DNA of 64,000 nt. Source: Pyrenochaeta sp. MPI-SDFR-AT-0127 (lineage: Eukaryota; Ascomycota; Dothideomycetes; Pleosporales; Cucurbitariaceae). The translations under genes and the position numbers were made by a program. The notes under the pieces are model-generated. The model ran no database searches and was not told the origin of the DNA. It saw nothing but the letters and a program-made list of their open reading frames with translations. Shown one piece after another: positions 43,691-55,455 of the stretch; the first letter of the stretch is position 1, and every line of letters begins with the position of its first letter. The stretch spans positions 62,001 to 126,000 of the forward strand of contig JAGTJM010000062.1 of the NCBI GenBank assembly GCA_020747015.1, given 5' to 3'.

Positions 43691-43931
43691 TCTCCACATG
43701 GCTGTCTAATCGTGGCGTCTGGCTAATGCGGGACGCACCCTGTCACCCCATCGATCGCGATACGGCATCAATCTTCAACACGCACACACACAGATTATCA
43801 TCCATCTCGGTGGGTTGAGCTGAAAGGACATGTCTCGTAGCAGCTGAAGACGCGTCTCCCCGTGACGCGTTCGGTTTGACACGTCTCAGGCCGCAATATG
43901 GCGGTTGTTATTGTCATCGGCAAGCGAGCCC

Positions 43932-43966
43932 GTGGCCTGTGGCCTGTGGCCTGTGGCCTGTGGCAG
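43932..43966. repeat. (GTGGCCT)4 heptanucleotide repeat
   Basis: Four perfect GTGGCCT units (43932-43959) and one degenerate unit ending GTGGCAG. Confidence 0.88.
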
Positions 43967-44118
43967 TGCAGAGGGAGCTGCCGTCGATCCACTCGTCTCG
44001 CCAGGAAGAGCCAACCGGTTCGTCATAGCCCTGATCCTTGCACAGGCAGCTCGTCCAAGCTCCTTGGGGTGGAGAGACAAGAGGGTCAACATGGCAAATA
44101 TCCTGTTTGGCTCGTTGG

Positions 44119-44160
44119 AGCTCGAAGCTCGAAGCTCAAAGCTCCCAGCTCCCAGCTCCC
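44119..44160. repeat. AGCTCNN heptanucleotide repeat
   Basis: Six consecutive 7-bp units: AGCTCGA twice, AGCTCAA once, AGCTCCC three times. Confidence 0.88.
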
Positions 44161-44620
44161 CCCCCGTGTCCATCTCCTTCTCTTTGCCCTCCGCCCAACA
44201 CTCGCTTTTCGGCGCTTTGCTTTTCTTTGTCTCCACCATTGTCTGGTGCATGCGTCGGCCGCAATTGGTGCGATTGCGTTGAAGAGGTTGGTGCCGTATG
44301 CGGGAGCACAGCTGTCGCTAGTCCACAGCCTCCGCATCGCCCAATGCAGTGAGCTAATAGAACAATCAGGTTTCCGCCGAACAAACATCAACGCCGGGCC
44401 GTTGTCCTTTCCTCGGCACTCATCTCTCTCTCTCTTACGCAGTCCTTCTCTCACTCTCAATCTCTCTCTTTCTTACTCTCTCCCTCTCCCTCCACCAGCA
44501 TCCTCACCCAACAACCCCTCCTCTGCTCCAACTGCGAGGGCCCAATTGCACCGCGCCAACCCTGCAGCCACCGCCAGAGCTCTGAGCGGGTCGGACCTCC
44601 GCACCCCCTCGCCCGCCGAC
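44161..44620. other. Upstream/leader of tricalbin, pyrimidine-rich
   Basis: A long CT-rich tract (about 44420-44510) lies just before the ATG, as in many strong fungal promoters. An open frame runs through this region in phase with the gene, but its sequence is repeats and low complexity, so I do not take it as coding. Confidence 0.5.
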
Positions 44621-47600
44621 ATGGCTACCGAAGCACGCGAATCTGAGCTGAAGCAGCAAGGTGCATTGGAGGCCGCCAGAGACCCCAATTCGTCCGTCAC
44701 GGCACAGGCGGCAGAGAAGACGGTCGTCGATGAAGCCCGCGCCGGCGGCAGCGCAGCCTTCCAGTTCGACCCCGACGCGACCCCCGAGGAGAAGCGGGCA
44801 CAGGCAAGAGCCCGTGTCCCCGCAGGCTTCCACCACGAGCGGAACAAGAATGCCACGGCCCTCGTCTCGGACGCAGACGACAACAGCGCCGCCCCCAAGT
44901 ACGACCTACCCCCGCCCACAAAGGCCGGCGCAATCGACCCCCCTTCGTCGCCCACCGCCAAAAGCGCAAATGGCCATGCCCCCGAGCTCGACGAGGACGC
45001 TCGATGGGACCGCGTTGGCTGGGCCCCACGATTCGGCATGCCCGGCTCCGAGAACAAGGACCCAGAGGAAGACGAGGGCACGCTGGCCGACCACCAGACA
45101 TGGCTCGAGGGCCGCATAGAAGACAAGTTCTTTGGCGACTGGTACCACAACACGGGCATCATCATCTTTGCCTGCCTGAGCTCCTGGGTTGTCGGCATCC
45201 TCGGCGGCGGTCTGGGCTGGATCATGATCTTCATGGCCGTCTGCGGCACCTACTACCGCACCTCGATCCGCCGCGTCCGCCGAAATGCCCGCGACGACCT
45301 GAATCGAGAGGCTGCCAAGAACAAGCTCGAGACGGACACGGAGAGCTTGGAGTGGATCAACAGCTTCCTCGTCAAGTTTTGGCCCATCTACGCACCCGTG
45401 CTCTGCGATACCATTGTAGGCTCCGTTGACCAGGTCCTCTCGACGTCCACGCCTGCTTTTCTCGACAGCTTGAAGATGACCACCTTCGTCCTCGGAACAA
45501 AGCCCCCGCGCCTCGAGCACGTCAAGACCTACCCCAAGACGCAGGACGATATTGTGCTCATGGACTGGAAGTTCAGCTTCACGCCCAACGACACAGCCGA
45601 CCTGACGGCGAGGCAGATCAAGAACAAGATCAACCCAAAAATCGTGCTCGAAATCCGCATCGGAAAAGGCCTTGTCAGCAAGGGCCTGGACGTTATTGTG
45701 GAAGACATGGCCTTTTCCGGCCTGATGCGCCTCAAGTTCAAGCTCCAGCTGCCCTTCCCACACATTGAGAAAGTCGAGATGAGCTTTTTGGAGCGTCCCA
45801 CGATTGACTATGTCTGCAAGCCGTTGGGCGGTGAGACATTCGGCTTCGACATCAACTTCATCCCCGGCCTGGAAACCTTCATCATGGAGCAGATCCACGC
45901 CAATCTTGGCCCGATGATGTATGATCCCAACGTCTTCCCCATTGAGATTGCCAAGATGCTTGCAGGTAACCCTGTGGACCAAGCTATTGGTGTCTTACAG
46001 GTCCATTTCCACGGTGCCCAGGGCCTCAAGAACCCCGACAAATTCTCTGGCACTCCCGATCCGTACGCAACAGTATCGATCAACAATCGCAACGTCCTGG
46101 CCAAGACCAAGACCGTTCACGAAAACGCTAATCCTCGCTGGAATGAGACTGTCAACATCATTGTCACTTCGCTCAAGGATTCGCTCACCATCAACCTGTT
46201 CGATTTCAACGACATTCGAAAGGACAAGGAGCTCGGCACTGCAACCTTTGCGCTCGAGCAGCTGGAAGAAGATACCGATCATGAGAATCTCCATCTGGAA
46301 ATCATGTCCGGCGGCCGACCCCGCGGTATCCTGCAAGCTGATGTGCGCTTCTTCCCCGTGCTTCAAGGTACAACGCTCGAGGACGGAACCAAGGAACCTC
46401 CACCAGAGTCACGCACGGGCATTTGCAAGTTCACCGTTGAGCAAGCGAAGGACATGGACGGTAGCAAGAGCATGATTGGACAGCTTAGCCCGTACGCCGT
46501 GCTCCTACTCAACGGACGCGAGATCCACAAGTCGCGGGTCATGAAGCGGACAAATCAGCCCATCTGGCCCGACGCAAGCAAGGAGCTGCTCATTACCGAC
46601 CGCAAGAAGGCCAAGCTTGGGGTGGTGATCAAGGATGACCGCGATCTTGCCGCTGATCCAATCCTCGGAACCTATCAAATTACCATTGACGACATGCTAG
46701 AACTCATGGCCAAGGGTCATGAATGGTACAATCTTGCTGGAGCAAGCACTGGTCGCGCGAAGATGAGGCTTGAGTGGAAGCCTGTCGCACTCAAGGGCGC
46801 CTTGGCTTCTGGCGGATACCTTACTCCAATCGGTGTCATGAGACTGCACTTCCAGAGTGCTCGCGACCTTCGCAACCTGGAGAAATTGGGCAAGTCTGAT
46901 CCTTACGTCCGCGTGCTACTATCCGGTATCGAGAAGGGTCGAACCGTCACTTTCAAGAACAATCTAAATCCTGATTGGGACGAAGTTGTCTACGTGCCAG
47001 TTCATACCGTCCGCGAGAAGCTAACTCTGGAAGTCATGGATGAGGAAAACCTTGGCAAGGATCGCTCTTTAGGTCACATTGAGCTTTCGGCTAGCGACTA
47101 CGTAAAGCAGGATGACAATGGCGAATATGTTGTGCATGAGCAAAAGCAGAACACTCCCGGACCTCTAAGAATGGCTGGTCAGTCCCAGCCAAAGGGCACT
47201 TTGAACTACACTTGCTCCTTTTACCCAACCTACCCTACATGGGACCCTGAAGATGATGAGGAGGAAAAGAAAGAAGAGAAGGTTGCTACGCCCAACGGTG
47301 TTTCGCGTACTGCCTCTGTAAAGACTGCCGGTAGCAATGCAGGATCCAAGGCGGGCAGTCTGCACCAGCGGGCCGTTTCTGGCGCATCGGCCGTTATTGC
47401 TCGCTCGGAAACCGCGGGCACCATCTCCTCGATGAAGTCTAGCGAGGGTGATCTTGCCAAACAACTTGAGAAGAATGAGCTTCAGCAGGAAGAATCTATT
47501 CCGGAAAAGAAGCCGATTGAGAAACTCAAACTTACCGTTGATGATCTCCAGCAGTATGGTAAGCTGTACCACAACTATTTGAAGAATACGATTGTGTATG

Positions 47601-49380
47601 ACTGGCTGAGTTGGGAGGGGGGGCGCCCACCCCCGACTACAACAGCCATAACATTCCGCATTCTTGTTGCATTATTCTGATCAAAGACTGACATGAGACA
47701 GAATCTGGTCTTCTCGTTTTCAAGCTTATCGACGGCGAGTTTGCGCGAACTGGCGGCTACGTCGATGTCCTTATGGATGACATGGCATACCCCAGCTACT
47801 CCAGTGCTAAGATTAAGAGCAACAACATGACGTTTAATGAAGGTGTGATGTATAACCTCGCTACGCACTGCACATTACTGATTTGAACATAGTTGGCGAT
47901 ACCATGATTCGCGAGCTGGACTTCTCCAAGATCACGCTCCGTATCATTGAACACATTGACAAAGATGGCGATGGTGATGAAGACCATGTCATTGCTAAGC
48001 TCACGGGAAACACAATTGACACGCTACGGAGGTGCTTGGTATGTTTTTTGCGAGGCTTATTTACAGGATTCAGACTCTAACATTCTGTAGTATACGCCTA
48101 CGCAGCTCATCCTGAAAGACAAAAGTGGCCGCGAGAACAAGATCACTGTCAGCCTCAAATACCTCCCGGTCAAGATGCGCCTCGACCCCAGCGAATCGTT
48201 CAATAACCAAGGCACTCTCCGCGTTGATGTGCTGGATGCAGCCGACTTGCCAGCTGCCGACCGCAACGGCTACTCAGATCCTTTCTGCAAGTTCGTCCTC
48301 AACGACAAGGATGTCTACAAGACGAAGACACAGAAGAAAACCCTTCATCCAGCATGGAATGAATACTTTGAAGTCCCGGTGCGCAGCCGGACCGCTGCCG
48401 ATTTTGTGGTCAATGTCTATGATTGGGACTTTGGTGACAAAGCAGATTTCCTGGGCAAATCAGCCATCAATTTGGAGATCTTGGAGCCCTTTCAACAACA
48501 AGAGGTAACTCTGGCACTCGACGGCAAGTCCGGCGCAATCCGTCTCCGCATGCTGTTCAAGCCAGATTACGTTGTGCGCTCTCGCCAGGGCTCAAGCACC
48601 TTCTCTGGCACATTTGCAGTGCCTGGTAAGGTCATTGGCGCGCCCGTCAAGGGCGTCGGAAAGGGCGCTGCCTTTGTTGGTGGCGGTGTAGTCCGCGCAG
48701 GCACATTCCTTGGACGTGGATTCAAGCGCAGAAAGTCTCGCGGCGCCGCTGGCGAGGAAGATGTTGAGCGACCAGAATCCCCACCTCGTGCCTCCGCATC
48801 TGCTGATACTCCTGTCATTTCCGTAGAAGGTGATGGCACATCTGGCAAAGATAGCCCATCAAACCACAACAGACACCGCAGCTGGGGTGCGCAGAGCTTC
48901 CACAGTCGCTTTGGGGGCGAAGGGGGTCCGGGTGGTGCTGAGCAGGGTACTGCCAGCATCTCCATTATCAGTGCAGATGGCTTCCCACCAAACACTAACG
49001 TACGTGTCCATGTTCAGCTAGGCAAGAAAGAAGTACATAAGACAGATCACATCAAAGCCCCAAGTGGCTCTGTCAATTTTGAGGACGAATCCTTCAAGGT
49101 CCCTTGCACCGCGGATGCCTTCTTCAAAGTCATTGTCAAGGACCACAGCACGTTTGGTCGTGACGATGAGCTCGGCGAGGCACAGTTTACTATTGACGAC
49201 CAGGGTAGTGGCTCAGAAAAGAACGTAGGCGTTGGCAAAGGCATGGTCGTCATACGAAGCGGCTTCACTCCTAGCGATGCGGCCAGTGCGGTGGGCAGTG
49301 TGAGTCCCCGGGCCGACAAACGGAGAGGGCTTCTGAGTAGGGGCAAGGGCGAGCGAGAGAGGAGTGCCACCCCAGCTTAG
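44621..49380 (+). CDS. Tricalbin (SMP- and C2-domain ER-plasma membrane tether)
   Basis: Four exons (44621-47558, 47702-47842, 47893-48038, 48091-49380) give 1504 residues. Disordered N-tail, then a hydrophobic hairpin at about 178-210 (GIIIFACLSSWVVGILGGGLGWIMIF), the SMP lipid-transfer domain (about 240-446; SLEWINSFLVKFWPIYAP), then five C2 domains starting near 457 (GVLQVHFHGAQGLK), 600, 737 (GVMRLHFQSARDLR), 1112 (GTLRVDVLDAADLP) and 1359. Several C2 loops keep Ca2+-binding Asp residues (SDPYVRV, SDPFCKF, TPDPYATV). This matches yeast Tcb1-3 and E-Syt proteins, which tether cortical ER to plasma membrane. The start at 44621 is the first ATG before recognisable protein. Confidence 0.94.
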
Positions 49381-52274
49381 AAGGCACAACATCTTTTGCA
49401 CAAAGAAAAGCTATCGCTCGATGAATCTAGGGCCAGGGGTTGGACAGTGAATTACTGGCTTGAGGGGCATGGACGGGCATCTATTGAGCAGGAAATCAGG
49501 GACTGAGTGGGTTTTTGGGTATGGTTTAGATGGACGGAAGGACGGTGGGCCACGGTACTTCTTGACCTTTGACTTGTTTTATACTTTCTTCACCGCACCC
49601 TGCCTCCTATTCTTCTTCCTTTTGGCATATTCTTTGGTGGTCAAAAGGCACTTCTTGGTTCGATTGGATAGGACCGTGGAAGACTTGCTATTCATGTTAC
49701 TCCTCCTTCTTCCTTGTTTTATACCAGTATAATTGCTAAATGAATTAGAAGTTCAAAACTTTCCTTCCATTTCGCCACTAGAATCTATCGTGGTGAACAT
49801 GAGTGAATGTGAAGAACCGTGGATTTGACTGCCAAGGCCCATGTGGATCAACACATTGCCAGTTATTGACTTGCCATAGATCGTAGGACACGAAGCAAGG
49901 GCATCTTCCATGCTTTCCATATATATAGTGATGAAAATGCTCGGCAGGCTTGTGAAGCGGCTGAGATCCAAGAATACAAGTATACAGAATGACAAACAGG
50001 TACGATCAAGAGCAGTGCATACTTGAATGTTGCACCACCCATCTCTTGAGAGTTCTGATCCACCATAGAACAGCCGGCTAGGGCTAATGCATGTCATCTG
50101 ATTACAGTGCGATCATGGGTACCTTGAAATCACCAAAAGGTCATGCTGTCGCTACGAAGATATTCTACATTTCGATGATACTCATAATGAAGTTGTACGC
50201 AAATGCGCCAATAGAGTCAAAATGAGGGAAAAAAAAGCAGGAGAAGCAGAAGAAGCTGAGTGTGCACTTTAAGAAGCGCATGATGACACTGTCGAAAAGT
50301 GTTGGGTAGATAAGAGGAGACTTCTGGGTTTACTGCCTCCCGCGAATGCTTCAATGAATTTTGAGTCACACGGGTAATTTTCTTGTAAATGTGTCCGCGG
50401 TGATTTGATACAGCTCGCGACATTGCCAAGGATTCGATGCTAGATGAAGATATCGGCGTGAATGAAAAGAAACGTATCTTGAAAACACCACCTTCTTCGA
50501 TCCACTCGGATGGAGATATTCAGAGATACAGGGTCTTGCAAATGATATTTCTTTTGAGGAAGTTGTTATGAAAGCTGTTGCGATGGGTAAATAAGGCATA
50601 TAAGCTCAAATGGTTGAAGCAATGCATGCCACAGTTATAGTTGACCTTTCTCGTGAGCCTCTAGTTAAGTTGTGAAGAGAAGAGTTTCTGCGCCTATATT
50701 CCGCGACACCGTCTTTACGACGTAATTGCGTCTTGAATCATCATCTTAAATCATCATACCGTTCTACGCCAGTCCATAACCCCCTTTTTGCGCCTCAAAG
50801 CCCATATTCTCGGGTGCAGCCCTTTCGAAGATTGGCACAGTACGCAATGTTTAGGTCAGTTTTCATTTTTCGATTTGGGGTCAGAGACTACGATGAGACT
50901 ATACCAATAGATTAGAGGCTGAATTGTCCCCTGTATGTAATGTGAAACTAGTATCTTGTATGCCTGCATTGTCCGCTGGACGATGCGTACCAGTTATGAA
51001 GAACAGTATCGTGCAGTTTATTGGCGTAAGAAAGTATCAGGCAAACATCATGGTCAATAACTTCTATGGGGATTTATGCTCCCCCCTTTCCAAGATGAAG
51101 ACAGAAGCAAAGGCCAAATAAAGCCATGGAGAAGAGGCTAGGGCCTCTGCCGACTCCTTGGACTGGGCACAGGAGGCTGCGCAAGTCGCATTATAATTTA
51201 GGCTATCTGGAACTTCCTCAAATTTTTCGGCACCGTATGGCGCTGTTTCAAAATGGTGCTTACTTCCTCTAAGACGTCAGCCTTTCTAAAAAGTGGGCAA
51301 ATAACCTACCACAAAATCGCGACCTGTCTGTATACTTTTAAGAAATGCAACACCTCATTATTTCCACACGAAAAGTAGCAAACAAGACGTCCAGTTCTTG
51401 GAGGGGCGGAGTTGTGTTCTGAAGTGCATGCATTGTAGGCTTAGCACTCTATCAAGTTCTTTCTTTCAAGGCACTATCATGCTGAGACGAGACCGCAGCT
51501 AGGGAAGACTGTGCCAACTGATCCAGACTTCTGTACTCTTTCAATCTTCGAGGTGTGACCGCGTTGAGGCATCACGGGGTGCGAACCTGCAGCAAATAGA
51601 CGGTTGGACGTGTTATAGCAGCTCACGGCACAAACCTCGATGATGTCATGCCAGGAAAAATTAGGGGTTTCGATCAAGCGTAATTACACGAGAGGCACCG
51701 TTAGACTTCCCCGTCAATTGCGTTGTGAACATGAAGAATATCGGTTGTATCAACATGCGTGCCCATGTCCATTGACAAGGTTAGGAGGTATGATCTAGGA
51801 AAATCGAATCGAAGGTCATAAAGATCAGAATCGATGCAATGCAAGACCATCGTGCACAGTCTGAGGGTGCGGCAAGGTTGATAAACTTGACAGTCCATCA
51901 ACTGATTCTGGTTAAATCGGCCTCATATTCCGGTTCAGACGAAGATAAAAACCATGACTCCAGAATGAAATCCCGGCCCCCTTGCTGAAGCCGAGCTGAC
52001 AGAGCAGGGGAGGGGCTGAAAAGTGGTGAAGTCTTAGGTCGCTTCACCTAGGCCCGTTCTATGCCTCTTGAGTGTTCATGCTCGATTTCACCCGCATTGC
52101 TGCATGTCCCTCGAGAGCTTGTGTCGCTGAATCAACATTGGAAGTGGGGACCCACGGGCTATACTGGGATGGTGAGTCGATGCCATCTGCAGGTGTTTAT
52201 GGACTGTGCACGCATCGTTTTGATCTCGCATTGGCCTATTTTGAACACACACGGGCATGTTCATCTGCCGTACT
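49381..52274. other. Gene-poor stretch
   Basis: About 2.9 kb without a supported gene. Frames such as 49460-49732 and 50733-50915 are short, hydrophobic by composition and lack motifs. The first 300 bp should be tricalbin 3' untranslated sequence. Confidence 0.5.
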
Positions 52275-52534
52275 ATGGTATCAGGGTTAGGTAGTGTAGG
52301 TGGGTCCCGGCGACAAGGGGCTGATTTTAAATGACGAGAAATGCACTAAACTCAATTCTGTCTTTCTTTACATACAAATCTCAGTACTTTGTGTGACCTC
52401 CTTGAGCGTTTATCACTGCGTGCACTGCTTTCAATACAAAATTACAGGGGATTTGATGAAATACAGTCAATTAAGCGCTTTTGCGCAGCCCCTTGTCGCC
52501 GGGACCCACCTACACTACATAACCCTGATACCAT
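52275..52534. mobile_element. MITE-like element with 49-bp terminal inverted repeats
   Basis: The left end (52275-52323) begins ATGGTATCAGGGTTA and continues GTAGTGTAGGTGGGTCCCGG. The right end (52486-52534) is its reverse complement over 49 bp with one mismatch (G/T at position 16). The 162-bp interior has no coding capacity. A clean target-site duplication was not seen: the flanks are TACT and TGTA. Size and structure fit a non-autonomous DNA transposon. Confidence 0.82.
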
Positions 52535-53494
52535 TGTAAATTCGTCGTCAACCATGTGGTTCGGCCACATAGATCCGGTGGGGACGCTAGGCACGGCAAC
52601 GATTCTTGACTCGGACCACCTTCGTATTCATGCAGGGTCAAAACTGTTCCCGTGGGCTCGGACATTGGAACAGGAGTTCGAGTCAGGGGACACATCGAAG
52701 CTTGGCGATCACAGAACATTAGGCAAGATGTGGAAGCACGGGGTTCCAAAAGTCGATGACGAGTACACGAATTTAACTGCTCGGTATTATGCCCCTACAA
52801 GGTACCGTGTCCGCACGATATTTGGATGGCCATTGGCAGGAGTGACCACCAGAACGATGTAAATCGGCGACTATTCAGCGCATACATAGTATGCTCGTAA
52901 AGCAAGATCTGAACTGATCTCTTGGGCAGTGGCCCGTGTGGAAGTTGCGCATACTTACAGTTTGGAGATGCACGAAAGCCGTAAAGATTTTCAAAGCACG
53001 TTGGTGGCCAACAGGCTGCGAAACGCTAACATCGCTTACCCTAGGCAACAAGGGGCCGACCGTCGAATAGCCTGTTGTGGAAGTATTCCCAGGCCTTCCT
53101 GCCGGACTGATGAGGCAGGGGAGAATATGCCTCAGGCCTACTTCAATGCAGTGACAGGCCCAGCCAGCTGGTCAAATGTTCCATGGACACGTCACGGGGA
53201 GTCGTACCTCGCAACCCTTGCCAGCTGTTTCGACCTGGCATTTTAAGGCCTACCACCGGAGGGCTCACCTCATAACATTATGGCATGAAATCTAATCTTA
53301 TGACAGCTTAACATTTGCAAGTTTCCTGGACATCTTCAAAAAATTTCGGGTCGTACGATGAATTCTGGATATCCAGTTCAATAATTCAACATCTGCAATC
53401 CTTTTCGCTACGACTGGATGCGTTTGGAAAAAGGGAGAGATATACTCCCTGGAAGCGGTTCCAATATGTTCAACAGGTTTAATTCCCCCCCACC
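52535..53494. other. Gene-poor, no gene supported
   Basis: Frames at 52389-52862 and 52929-53246 have no motif; the first overlaps the MITE arm. Confidence 0.5.
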
Positions 53495-53554
<60 letters not shown>

Positions 53555-53558
53555 GTGT
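53495..53558. repeat. Compound (CT)n(GT)n microsatellite
   Basis: An unbroken CT run of about 11 units (53495-53516) passes directly into a GT run of about 16 units, ending with one GC interruption. Confidence 0.95.
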
Positions 53559-53900
53559 ATACATGTGAGTCAATTACTCTCCGCATTGCACTTATAAGTA
53601 TAATTTCACATTTCTTTGGTGTCATTGAATATATGACCGACAAAATGGCGAGAATGAACATTTTCTTGGCTGTTGCTGACCAGATATAGCTTCTTTTTAC
53701 TAAATGTACATGACTTGAAATATCAAATCGAAAAGGACACGGCTGCCGTCCAAGGTAGCACTGAAGGATATGTGGCTCTGGCACGATTACTGAACTCAAG
53801 CAGAAGAAGAATCGAGGTCAGATGAATGGAGAGAGGATGTATACATTATAATCAGCTCCACTAGCTCTATCAATCCAGATCGAGATTATATCGATGACTT

Positions 53901-55455
53901 TCAGACTACACGGACTTCTCTTGTTCTGACAATTCCCTTTGCGCTCAGTGGATGAGGTTGTAGGGGAATGATGCTCTCATCACTACCTTTTCTTTGCGCG
54001 TCCCATCCCTCTTTGTCTGCTAGCCCTGTTGGTTGGGTAGAGATTCTTACATTGTAAGGGCTCTCAGAGTTAGGCGATGAAGAGTGGCCCTTGCTGTGAT
54101 AACTATCCATCGCAATGCTGTTATGATTCCAAGATTCCGTCTTATTTTGATATCCAACTCGTGAACTCGGGCCATTGACTTTGTAGCTTCCACCAATCGT
54201 TCGTGAATTCGACGTAATGGCCTTGGCTGTTTCTAAGCACCAGTTAAAGAGGGGTTTGAGAGTTGGTAAAGAGGCCGCAATTATGCCAATAGTAAATTCG
54301 ATGAAATTCCACACGTTGAATGAGTCTTCAGCCGTCCAATCCGGGTCGGAGAGAACGTTCCATTGTTTGATTGCTTTGGCAATTGCAGCCGCACTTGCAA
54401 ACCATCCCAAGCTAAGAATTCCAATAAGAGAAATTTTTGTCCGAGTATCTGGAGGAGAAATCAAAAATTAGTCCAAACACCTATCAAACGTATGTATACT
54501 TAAATACACGAAAAAGACTGAACTGGTTGTATGTGGGATGAGCCGCTCTGGAAATGAGATGGCCGTACATACTGTAGAAGTTAGCATAAATCCAATAGAA
54601 GTGCTGCCTTGGATGTGGGAGGCGTAGGCACGTTCAGTGACAACGATGCATTTGTGAGCGGAGCGTAGTACCTTAATTGTAATCGCCATATTAGTGGGAT
54701 TGGAAGTGAAGCAAACAGTATGTCGGTAATTATGTTAAACGCTTCAAAAAGTTAGCATATACGGGGACGACGAAAGACTTCATATCTCACAGCTGTTCAT
54801 AAGTCCCAGATTACGGAAGATGGTCATGCTAAAGCACTTTGCATCCCCTGTCCCGACTGGGGGAGGCCTAATGGACAAATCCCATGCCGCTTCAACGGGT
54901 AAACATTGGAAAATAAGTGTTCCAGCACAGGCAATGGTCATCAGTACGATGAAGACTACGCTCCCGTAGAGTATTCGAGCATACGTCCGCTGGACTGAGA
55001 GGCGTAGGAGGCAGAAGGCGATCGATACCTTGACAGCTGATACACCAACCATGACTACGATCGACTGCACGTAGATGATTTTCAAATATATCTCGTATTT
55101 GGCTGCAGTTATCGCTTCCATATGCATGCCTAGCCCATAGTCCGTTCGAAGTTCGAAGCAAGCAAACGTTGCAGCGCACATCACCTGTGCAGCAAAGTCA
55201 GTCAGTGGCTTTCGAATATGCCAAGTAAGACTCAATTACCATGGCGAAAAGCATAACATAGTCATCTACTCCGAAGACCTTGAGCAGTTTAATACGAACG
55301 TAGCACCGTAAGATGACCACTGACGCTGCAGCAGCGAAGAAGGAACCGGTGATGGAAAGGATTTGAGGCGCATTGTTGTAATTCGCCTCTTCTGGTGTGA
55401 GTCGTGGCTTTATAGCTGCTTGCCGTGGTGAGCGGATATCCCAGTTTGAAGCCAT
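53901..55455 (-). CDS. Rhodopsin-like fungal integral membrane protein (PTH11-type), frame uncertain
   Basis: Exon 1 (55455-55240), exon 2 (55184-54791) and exon 3 (54741-about 54672) join well: MASNWDIRSP..., a TM helix, KVFGVDDYVMLFAM/VMCAATFACFELRTDYGLG, several TM helices (VVMVGVSAVKVSIAFCLLRL, IVLMTIACAGTLIFQCLPV), then NSS/FNIITDILFASLPIPLIWRLQL. The last exon (54448-53901) resumes with TRTKISLIGILSLGWFASAAAI and a DSFNVWNFIEFTIGIIAASLPTLKPLF end typical of this family, then a Ser-rich cytosolic tail. The exon 3 donor (AG|GTACTAC) leaves phase 2, but the visible acceptor (CTCCAG|AT) needs phase 1. Either a missed small exon or a one-base lesion. Family role unknown or PTH11-like sensing. 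Confidence 0.65.

Noticed and set aside
43898..44620. In-phase 5' extension of the tricalbin frame giving a 1260-residue first exon.
   Set aside because: The extension reads through heptanucleotide repeats and CT-rich leader, with biased composition and no conserved protein; the ATG at 44621 precedes the first protein-like sequence.
53298..53799. Open frames encoding HTHTHT or RERERE runs.
   Set aside because: They are just translations of the dinucleotide microsatellite.
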